A DNA stretch of 11,441 bases from Planctomycetaceae bacterium. GTDB taxonomy: Bacteria; Planctomycetota; Planctomycetia; Pirellulales; Thermoguttaceae. Numbering within the stretch: position 1 is the stretch's first letter; every line of letters starts with the position of its first letter. Of the stretch, positions 6,482 through 11,441 are shown piece after piece. The stretch spans positions 1 to 11,441 of the forward strand of contig JAITQV010000609.1 of assembly GCA_031288765.1 (NCBI GenBank), given 5' to 3'. A program made the translations under genes and the position numbers. The notes beneath the pieces were generated by a model. It was not told where the DNA came from and did no database searches. It worked only from the letters and a program-made list of their open reading frames with translations.

Positions 6482-9400
6482 TTATTTTTTACCGCCGATA
6501 TCCCATTCGTTACCAAAAAGCCAATCGGCTTCAGTAAGCGCATCCTCGGTTCTCGCCCACGACGCCTCGTCATTCCACGAAATATTCACCAACCGTCCGG
6601 CATTACGCTCTTCGCGAAGTAATTGCAGAAGTTGTTCGTTCAAATGCCATGCCTCATCTGTTTTTTTCCCGCTCTTAACCTGCTTCCGCGTCAACGGCAA
6701 CCGAAATAAATTGCCGGGTCGATCATCTTGCGGATAGAAAATAACCAGACCGTCTTTCGGTTCTTCCGTCAAGAAAAAAACCACAAGACCGGGTGCTGTT
6801 TCCGAAACGGATTGTATTGAGGTTGCGGCTGATTCCGTCCGTAACCGCATCCCCTCAAGCAGCCGGACAATACTAATAAGTTGCGCTTGCTTTGTTGACG
6901 GATCCGTTGAATTTTCATACAACAACGCCCCCGACCGAACAATCAAATCACTAATTCGCCGGATAAACGGACGCGAAGCCGGACGTTCCATGAAAAATCC
7001 CAACGGTTGTACCAGCAAAGGCAAATCACGCCGCAACGCCGGAAAATCCGATTCCTCCAACGCATTATTGACAAGCAATTCCGCACAAAATAACCGTAAT
7101 TCCAAAATTTCCCGCCGAGTTGCGTTTGCGCTTGCCGGATTGCCCGGAATTGTGAACTGTTGCAAAAATTGCCGGAGAAGACGTTTGCGTTCCGCCGGTG
7201 TTTGGGGATTTTTCCGGTAAACCAGCAGCGCCTCCGCAACCTGACGGATTAACTCGTTTCGAAGCGATGTAACCGGTTGTTTTTGTACATTCAGTCCGGC
7301 AAGAATTTGTTCCGCCTCTTCGGTTTTTTCCTGAAGTAAAAGAGTAATTGCCTGTTTATAGTGCATTGCCCTGATTTCCGCCGTCCATTCATAAAATTGT
7401 GCGGCTTCTTTATAGAGTTGGAGCATTTCGTTGAGCCTGCCCTGCCCAACCCCCGAAGCCGCCCCGCCGTACAACATACAATCCGCCAAACGTTCACGGG
7501 TATTCGCCGCCCGTTCGCGAAGCCTTCTCTCGAATTGCCGCACTCCCGATAACAGCGGAGACGAATGAGGATGTTTCAGAATTTCCTGATTCTTTTGAAG
7601 TTCTTCATCAATCAACGCCAATGTCCTGCGGTATTCTTCAACGGCGCGTTCCGTATTGCCGAGATACCGGAATGTCATGGCGCGTCCGTGCTGATCGTGC
7701 AGGAAATGAATGTACGCCTGAGAATTTTTCGATTCACGGTAATTTGCCGCACGAATAAGAAGGGCTTCCCCGAATTGCTTTTCCGCTTCGATTACTTTCC
7801 ATTGATCCAGCAAACTCCACGCATATTGTTCCGCCAGATAAGCCGCCAGCGGATGTATCCGGTTGCGTTCTTTATCGCGAAGCAAAACATCACGCCCGCG
7901 AACAAACAACGTGTCATCATATAAACCGGCTTCCGTACAAAAAGTCCCGTGAGCGGTACGCAATTCCGCAAGGAATAAAGAACTAAAACGTTCATTGGTT
8001 TTACGCTGCTGCGAAACCGCTTCAAATTTTTGAACGGCTTTGGCAAAATTGCCGGTTGCCAAATATTCCAGGCGTGCGGAATCGGACAAACATAGAAATT
8101 CCAAACGCCGCGACGCAATCAATCCGTTGTCAAATTCCGCATGATATTGTTCCACAGCGTCTTCGTAATATTTTGCCGCAACAACAGCGCGTTCCCGATC
8201 ATGAGAAAGGTCGGCGAGTTTGTGTTCCAGCAATGCCCGTGTGTGTAATTCCGTACCGCGCCGCAATTGATTTTCCGAATTTCCTTTCGCGTCCGGTGAA
8301 TTTAAGTCCGGTGAATTTGTGTTCGGTAAACTTGCGTTCGGTAAACTTGTGTCCGGTGAATTTGTTTTTGATAAATTTGTTTTTGATACAAAGGTATCCA
8401 ATAATTGCTGATAGATTTCTTTTGAACCGGTTTCCGTATTGGAATTGTGTAATTCTTTGAGTTGTTGAACGAGTTCCTGTTCGGGCGGAGTCAGGTCGCC
8501 GTAAAATTGCTGAACAAGATTCCAGAGCCAGCCGTGTACCGCCGGAATATTGGGATCATAATATTTTTCCAAATCGTCGCCGAGTATCTTTTTAAGATCA
8601 TCCGTCTTGCCGATTTTTTCGAGCAATAATTCCCGGACAAACGGTAAATACCAAGGTATTTCCTCAAACCACCACGAACCGTTCAAACCCGGAAGCTGCG
8701 CCAAATCAGTTTGAATTAACGCCCGCTGTTCTTGTAACGGTGTTGTATTTTGTGCAACAGGAACGGAATGAGTTTGCCGGTTTTCTTGAGAAGATACCGC
8801 CGGAGAGGATGCTGTCGGAGAGGATACCGCTGGAGAAGATACTGTCGGAGAGGATGCTGTCTGAAAAAGATTTGGGAAAAAATACAGCCGGAACAAGCTG
8901 TTCGCAATGACGGCGGCTGTTACTAAAACAATTGATGCGGTTGTCAAGAGTGCGCCGTAAAACAGCCGGCGATAGAGGAGATTCTTTTTCGCAGCCGTTT
9001 TGGTTTGAAGCGTGTCCGAAGTTCCGCGAATTTTACCGGTGGAGCCGGGCGTATGGTGAACACCGCCGGGAAGTTCGCTGTCGATTAGGTTCAGCAATGC
9101 CTCAAACGAAGTAAAAGGCTGCAACGCATCGGCAAATTCGAGCGGTGTTTGGAAACGTTCTTCGGGGTCTTTGGCGAGAACTTTTTGCAACACCGCATCA
9201 AGTTCTTCGGGAATGTCCGTAACCGTTTTCCGCAAAACCGGAACTTCGCCGATGATATGAGCCATGAGTTTTTTCCGTGTTGTGCCGTAACGGGAACCGG
9301 TATAAGGCGGTTTGCCGGTTAAAAGAAAATAAAGCGTACAGCCGAGACTGTACAAATCCGCACGAATATCGACTTCGCCGGCATTTTCGCATTGTTCCGG

Positions 9401-10453
9401 TGAAATATAATCAACCGTTCCGATAGTTGTTCCGGCAATAGTCAGCGATGTGTTGTAATCGGCGGATCGTTGTTCCGCCAAAAATTTGCCGAGTCCCAAA
9501 TCAAGAATTTTAACGGTTCCGTTTCGGTCAATCATCAGGTTTGCCGGTTTAATATCACGGTGGACAAGGTTAAATTCGTGGGCGTGCTGCAAACCGAGAG
9601 CCGCCTGCCGAACCGCTTCGCACGCCGCACCAACCGGAAATACCGGTTTCGTTGCCGCCGACTGAACTGTTGCCGTTGCAGAATAAATTTTGGACGCAAA
9701 ACCAGCCGAAGATTTCCGAATCGGATAAACAGGTGTTGCAGTATCAACACCGTCAACACCGTCATCACCGGAGAAATCATTATTGCGGTTTTTGTTTTCT
9801 TTTTCTCTTTTATTTTCACTTTCTTTTCCGCTGCCGGATTTGTCGGGGGATTGGGCGGCGGATTCATCGGCAAATTCATTGTTTTTTTGGAGGTTATCGC
9901 CGAGACGTTGGAGCGTAACGCCGTCAATAAATTCCATAACAAGATAATGAACACCGTCATTTTCTCCGGCGTTGAGAGCGCGGACGATATTGGGGTGATT
10001 CAAACCGCCGATAAGTTGCATTTCACGCCGAAACCGCCCAACCGCCTGAGGATCATGGAGAAGTGTTTGCGACAAAACTTTAATCGCAACCGTTTGGTTC
10101 AAAAGTTTCTGGCGTGCTTTATAGACGATACCCATTCCGCCGTGACCGAGTTCTTCGAGAATTTCATAATCGCCGATCTGCCGGAGACGGGCAATACGGC
10201 GAATAATGGAATTAACAAGTTCGGAGTGTTCGGGAAAACGTTTATTGAATGAATCTTGAAGTTTCGGTAAAAAACTGTTGTTATCGTTTTTTTCCGCCGC
10301 CAATTCGATTTCGATTTCGAGCAATTCCGACAACAACTTTGTTTGGTGTTCCGTGTCCGCCCGATTCAGAAAATCTTCGATTTGCACGGATTCCCCGTTC
10401 CGCAATCCGGCTTCAAATTCATCGCAAAGACTGTCGATTCGCTGTAAATCCAT
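6482..10453 (-). CDS. Large transmembrane serine/threonine protein kinase with TPR-like C-terminal half
   Basis: A 1323-residue Hanks-type kinase. Residues 1-90 form the acidic helical N-terminal segment often seen in planctomycete kinases (DSLCDEFEAGLRNG, FPEHSELV). The kinase domain spans about 95-450: glycine loop LGHGGMGIVYKA (102-113), VAIK with Lys125, Glu144, hinge LVMEFIDG (171-178), catalytic HRDIKPANLM (Asp300), DLG in place of DFG (318-320), SPEQ (351-354) and DLYSLGCTLYFLLTGKPPY (366-384). All catalytic residues are present, so it should be active. A polar insertion of about 90 residues (184-275) interrupts the domain before the alpha-E helix. A hydrophobic stretch (about 498-520) is the likely membrane anchor, followed by Ser/Pro repeats. 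The remaining 800 residues are helical and TPR-like (clearest about 735-815 and 865-955); the ligand is unknown. By topology the kinase lies in the cytoplasm and the C-terminal half across the membrane. It appears monocistronic. The upstream gene-free kilobase must contain its promoter. Confidence 0.95.
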   Translation of the reverse strand: MDLQRIDSLCDEFEAGLRNGESVQIEDFLNRADTEHQTKLLSELLEIEIELAAEKNDNNSFLPKLQDSFNKRFPEHSELVNSIIRRIARLRQIGDYEILEELGHGGMGIVYKARQKLLNQTVAIKVLSQTLLHDPQAVGRFRREMQLIGGLNHPNIVRALNAGENDGVHYLVMEFIDGVTLQRLGDNLQKNNEFADESAAQSPDKSGSGKESENKREKENKNRNNDFSGDDGVDGVDTATPVYPIRKSSAGFASKIYSATATVQSAATKPVFPVGAACEAVRQAALGLQHAHEFNLVHRDIKPANLMIDRNGTVKILDLGLGKFLAEQRSADYNTSLTIAGTTIGTVDYISPEQCENAGEVDIRADLYSLGCTLYFLLTGKPPYTGSRYGTTRKKLMAHIIGEVPVLRKTVTDIPEELDAVLQKVLAKDPEERFQTPLEFADALQPFTSFEALLNLIDSELPGGVHHTPGSTGKIRGTSDTLQTKTAAKKNLLYRRLFYGALLTTASIVLVTAAVIANSLFRLYFFPNLFQTASSPTVSSPAVSSPTASSPAVSSQENRQTHSVPVAQNTTPLQEQRALIQTDLAQLPGLNGSWWFEEIPWYLPFVRELLLEKIGKTDDLKKILGDDLEKYYDPNIPAVHGWLWNLVQQFYGDLTPPEQELVQQLKELHNSNTETGSKEIYQQLLDTFVSKTNLSKTNSPDTSLPNASLPNTNSPDLNSPDAKGNSENQLRRGTELHTRALLEHKLADLSHDRERAVVAAKYYEDAVEQYHAEFDNGLIASRRLEFLCLSDSARLEYLATGNFAKAVQKFEAVSQQRKTNERFSSLFLAELRTAHGTFCTEAGLYDDTLFVRGRDVLLRDKERNRIHPLAAYLAEQYAWSLLDQWKVIEAEKQFGEALLIRAANYRESKNSQAYIHFLHDQHGRAMTFRYLGNTERAVEEYRRTLALIDEELQKNQEILKHPHSSPLLSGVRQFERRLRERAANTRERLADCMLYGGAASGVGQGRLNEMLQLYKEAAQFYEWTAEIRAMHYKQAITLLLQEKTEEAEQILAGLNVQKQPVTSLRNELIRQVAEALLVYRKNPQTPAERKRLLRQFLQQFTIPGNPASANATRREILELRLFCAELLVNNALEESDFPALRRDLPLLVQPLGFFMERPASRPFIRRISDLIVRSGALLYENSTDPSTKQAQLISIVRLLEGMRLRTESAATSIQSVSETAPGLVVFFLTEEPKDGLVIFYPQDDRPGNLFRLPLTRKQVKSGKKTDEAWHLNEQLLQLLREERNAGRLVNISWNDEASWARTEDALTEADWLFGNEWDIGGKK
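8282..8386. repeat. 15-bp tandem repeat coding for a pentapeptide array in the kinase
   Basis: About seven 15-bp units with alternating forms of (T)CCGGTGAATTT, TTCGGTAAACTTG and TTTTGATAAATTTG. In the protein they give SKTNL, SKTNS, PDTSL, PNASL, PNTNS, PDLNS, PDAKG (residues 690-724), a Ser/Pro/Asn linker between two helical regions of the C-terminal half. The copies are diverged, so the array is older than the galT duplication. Confidence 0.9.
8789..8857. repeat. 15-bp tandem repeat coding for Ser-Ser-Pro pentapeptides next to the membrane segment
   Basis: Four and a half 15-bp units of the form GGAGAGGATGCTGTC / GGAGAGGATACCGCT encode SSPTV-SSPAV-SSPTA-SSPAV-SS (residues 534-555). This lies about 15 residues after the predicted transmembrane helix, where it would act as a flexible extracytoplasmic stalk. 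It uses the same unit length as the repeat at 8282-8386 but an unrelated sequence. Confidence 0.9.
9629..9904 (-). other. Low-complexity insertion within the kinase domain
   Basis: Residues 184-275 of the kinase, between the LVMEFIDG hinge and the GLQHAH...HRD catalytic loop, are rich in Asn, Lys, Glu, Ser and Ala (for example SGSGKESENKREKENKNR). They have no counterpart in compact bacterial kinases. The insertion sits where the loop between helices D and E is expected, so the fold should tolerate it. Reading frame and flanking motifs are intact. Confidence 0.7.
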
Positions 10454-10467
10454 AAATAATTTAACTG

Positions 10468-10579
10468 ATAGTTTATAGTTTAGAGTTAATAGTGAATAGT
10501 GTCGGATACGGATTTCCTATCGCAACGCAATAATTCCGCTTGTGAACTATTAACTATTCACTGTTAACTATTAACTATA
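10468..10579. repeat. Palindromic element A with heptamer-built arms
   Basis: The left arm (10468-10500) contains TTATAGTTTAGAGTTAATAG and TGAATAGT. The right arm (10546-10579) is CTATTAA-CTATTCA-CTGTTAA-CTATTAA-CTATA, a run of seven-base units. The arms are reverse complements apart from a few changes. The core contains GCAACGCAATAATTCCGCTTG. The reverse complement of the core aligns with the core of element B, so A and B are inverted copies of one family. There is no coding capacity. It begins 15 bp upstream of the kinase start codon. Confidence 0.8.
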
Positions 10580-10621
10580 AGGTTGCCTAGCTTTTGTTTT
10601 TGTATTGGGTTGGGAAATTCC

Positions 10622-10680
10622 GATCCGGCGGTTGGGCTTCGCTTTACCGCCGGTTATGCACATCTCGCTCTGCGGGCTTT
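10622..10680. repeat. REP-like GC-rich hairpin module, copy 1
   Basis: It starts GATCCGGCGGTTGGGCTTCG, includes the stem GGCGGT...ACCGCC around a GCTTCGCTT loop, then GTTATGCACATCTCGC and a GC-rich tail ending GGGCTTT. The whole module reappears in inverted orientation at 11291-11352 with few differences. Repeated, hairpin-forming, intergenic and non-coding, it fits a repetitive extragenic palindrome or a part of one. Confidence 0.75.
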
Positions 10681-10734
10681 GGAAAAAACGAAGTTTTCTT
10701 GCGTCATTATTTAACAAAGGACTGAATAGATACA

Positions 10735-10851
10735 TAGTTTATAGTTAATAGTTTATAGTTAATAGCGGGGAACGCAAGCGGAATCATTGCCGTTGCGGTG
10801 GGAATTTCGCTTGCGACACTATTAACTATTCACTGTTAACTATTAACTATA
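10735..10851. repeat. Palindromic element B with heptamer-built arms
   Basis: The left arm (10735-10765) reads as heptamers TTATAGT-TAATAGT-TTATAGT-TAATAG. The right arm (10818-10851) is CTATTAA-CTATTCA-CTGTTAA-CTATTAA-CTATA, identical to that of element A. Inside is a second stem, CGCAAGCGGAA (10773-10783) with TTCGCTTGCG (10806-10815). The complete element could fold into one long cruciform or RNA hairpin. Its core matches the reverse complement of element A. Confidence 0.8.
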
Positions 10852-11028
10852 AGGTTGTTTAGTTCGGAAATCAGGTTGAAAATCAGGTTTGTTTTACACA
10901 ATGGCTCTACAAACGACTGAATAAATATTACCAATGACCTGTCGTCTTAAGACAATGAGCCCAAAGTGCGTCCCAAATAGTTAAAACACACCTTATTTTC
11001 AACCTGATTTCCGAACAAAACAACCTTA
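10850..11028. mobile_element. Element with 34-bp terminal inverted repeats (MITE-like)
   Basis: The left end (10850-10883) begins TAAGGTTGTTTAGTTCGG and continues AAATCAGGTTGAAAAT. The right end (10995-11028) is its reverse complement with one mismatch in 34. A weaker match continues inward (AGGTTTGTTTTA against AGGTGTGTTTTA). The centre holds the perfect palindrome GTCTTAAGAC (10944-10953). It has no open reading frame of note. No clear target duplication is seen, because its left edge merges with the right arm of element B. It could be a decayed transposon end pair or a stable RNA or DNA hairpin. Confidence 0.7.
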
Positions 11029-11100
11029 GTAGCCAAAATTTCCCACAAAAAACAACCTTATTACCTTATTTCCTATTTTTTAATGACTACGGCCCGTTGA

Positions 11101-11220
11101 GTCAAAAGGGCGTCCAAAAAAGTCAAATGGGCGTCCAAAAAAGTCAAATGGGCATCCAAAAGAGTCAAATGGGCGTCCAAAAAAGTCAAATGGGCATCCA
11201 AAAAAGTCAAATGGGCGTCC
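11101..11220. repeat. 21-bp tandem repeat array (array 2), five units plus a partial sixth
   Basis: Units start at 11101, 11122, 11143, 11164, 11185 and 11206 (the last is 15 bp). Each reads GTCAAATGGGCGTCC followed by AAAAAA; the first has CAAAAGGG and others have GCATCC. There are no spacers. The period matches array 1 at 2020-2177, and the two share the pattern GGG-n-GT-(n)-CC-(n)-AAAAA-GT on the same strand. The A-tracts recur every two helical turns, which predicts intrinsic bending. One plus frame reads MGVQKSQ repeats without a convincing start or family. Confidence 0.95.
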
Positions 11221-11235
11221 ATTCGCCTATTTGAC
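11206..11235. repeat. Hairpin closing the second 21-bp array
   Basis: The last partial unit GTCAAATGGGCG (11206-11217) pairs with CGCCTATTTGAC (11224-11235) with one G-T type mismatch around a TCCATT loop. The downstream arm is thus an inverted half-unit that ends the array. Confidence 0.7.
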
Positions 11236-11244
11236 GATTAACAA

Positions 11245-11290
11245 GAGGTAGGCGGCGGTGGGTGAAAGCCCTTCGGCGAAAGGTTACCTC
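11245..11290. repeat. Short GC-rich stem-loop
   Basis: GAGGTA (11245-11250) and TACCTC (11285-11290) can pair. Between them are a GGCGGCGGTGGG stretch and a small GCC-CTTC-GGC hairpin. It directly abuts the REP-like module and is probably part of the same repeat cluster. Confidence 0.45.
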
Positions 11291-11352
11291 AAAGTCCCGC
11301 AAGGGACGAGATGTGCATAACTGGCGGTGGAGCGAAGCGCAACCGCCGGATC
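11291..11352. repeat. REP-like GC-rich hairpin module, copy 2 (inverted)
   Basis: Read on the minus strand it is GATCCGGCGGTTGCGCTTCG, then CTCCACCGCCAGTTATGCAC, then ATCTCGTCCC-TTGC-GGGACTTT. This matches the copy at 10622-10680 almost base for base. It contains two stems, GTCCC-GCAA-GGGAC and GGCGGT...ACCGCC-type. The inverted pair brackets about 600 bp. Confidence 0.8.
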
Positions 11353-11370
11353 AAAGCCCCCAACACCCCA

Positions 11371-11431
11371 AAGCCCTGCAAGGGCGAGATTATGGTTGTG
11401 TTGATTGATAATCTCGCCCCGTGCGGGGCTT
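11371..11431. repeat. REP-pair-like compound palindrome
   Basis: The left arm AAGCCCTGCAAGGGCGAGAT (11371-11390, then TAT) and the right arm ATAATCTCGCCCCGTGCGGG (11408-11427, then GCTT) are reverse complements apart from two mismatches and one indel. Each arm is itself a hairpin (GCCC-TGCAA-GGGC and GCCCC-GTGC-GGGGC). Two inverted hairpin units around a short spacer is the layout of a BIME-type REP pair. Confidence 0.7.
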
Positions 11432-11441
11432 ATGTTTTTTT
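11416..11441 (+). terminator. Possible intrinsic terminator
   Basis: GCCCC-GTGC-GGGGC is followed by TTATG and a run of seven T residues up to the window edge, the shape of a rho-independent terminator read on the plus strand. No plus-strand gene lies just upstream, so it may only be the right half of the REP-like palindrome. Confidence 0.35.

Larger units (their letters stand above)
10454..11441. other. Gene-free repeat mosaic upstream of the kinase
   Basis: I find no credible coding region in this 988-bp stretch. It contains, in order, palindrome A (10468-10579), a REP-like module (10622-10680), palindrome B (10735-10851), an element with 34-bp inverted ends (10850-11028), an A/T-rich spacer, the second 21-bp array (11101-11220) closed by a hairpin, and a cluster of GC-rich hairpins (11245-11431). 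The heptamer AAGGTTG occurs at 10579 and 10851 on the plus strand and at 11021 and 11053 on the minus strand, each time at or near an element edge. Confidence 0.8.

Noticed and set aside
9470..10252. 260-residue plus-strand ORF antisense to the kinase
   Set aside because: It is a shadow of the kinase domain, whose motifs are clear on the minus strand; its own translation is rich in Arg/Asn/Phe with no domain.
10454..11441. Integron attC array or replication origin
   Set aside because: No conserved attC core sites, integrase, DnaA-box cluster or origin-associated genes can be seen; the palindromes are better explained as transposable or REP-like repeats.

Overview
The window looks like a chromosomal segment from a planctomycete, probably an AT-leaning, host- or sediment-associated relative of the Pirellulales; the rank is an inference. 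The evidence is family-level. There is a very large serine/threonine kinase with the N-terminal regulatory segment typical of planctomycetes, a single transmembrane helix and a TPR-rich sensor half. There is also a FliK-type flagellar protein with a planctomycete-like C-terminus, a GalT of the MPE.R.DP...-type, and an uncharacterised protein of a kind I recall from planctomycete genomes. Shine-Dalgarno sequences are weak or absent throughout.

Layout. Positions 1-348 (minus) hold a start-less, 5'-truncated fragment resembling the C-terminal part of a Mu gpF/SPP1 gp7-like phage head protein. Then come a MoxR-family AAA+ ATPase (436-1479, minus) and, just upstream, a stand-alone receiver-domain protein (1508-1885, minus), probably one transcription unit. 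A gene-free stretch (1886-2610) carries a 21-bp tandem array. A conserved protein of unknown function (2611-3312, plus) converges on fliK (3342-4736, minus). galT (5035-6180, minus) lies between two related inverted-repeat elements. The first (4757-4983) is a complete MITE-like insertion with 8-bp flanking direct repeats; the second (6318-6445) is a decayed copy in the opposite orientation. The receptor-like kinase fills 6482-10453 (minus).

The last kilobase (10454-11441) has no credible gene. It is a mosaic of at least five kinds of repeat: two inverted copies of a palindrome whose arms are built from heptamers, a separate element with 34-bp terminal inverted repeats, a second 21-bp array, an inverted pair of REP-like hairpin modules, and a final REP-like palindrome.

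Working together: the ATPase, receiver protein and transmembrane kinase are all signalling or remodelling proteins, but only the first two look co-transcribed. FliK implies a motile stage. GalT implies galactose use (Leloir pathway) or sugar-nucleotide metabolism. No flagellar or Leloir partners are in view, so the genes appear scattered rather than in classical operons. The most unusual content is the repeat landscape: the two 21-bp arrays, 9 kb apart, share the pattern GGGnGT-CC-AAAAA-GT and phased A-tracts, and in-frame short tandem expansions also occur inside the kinase and galT.
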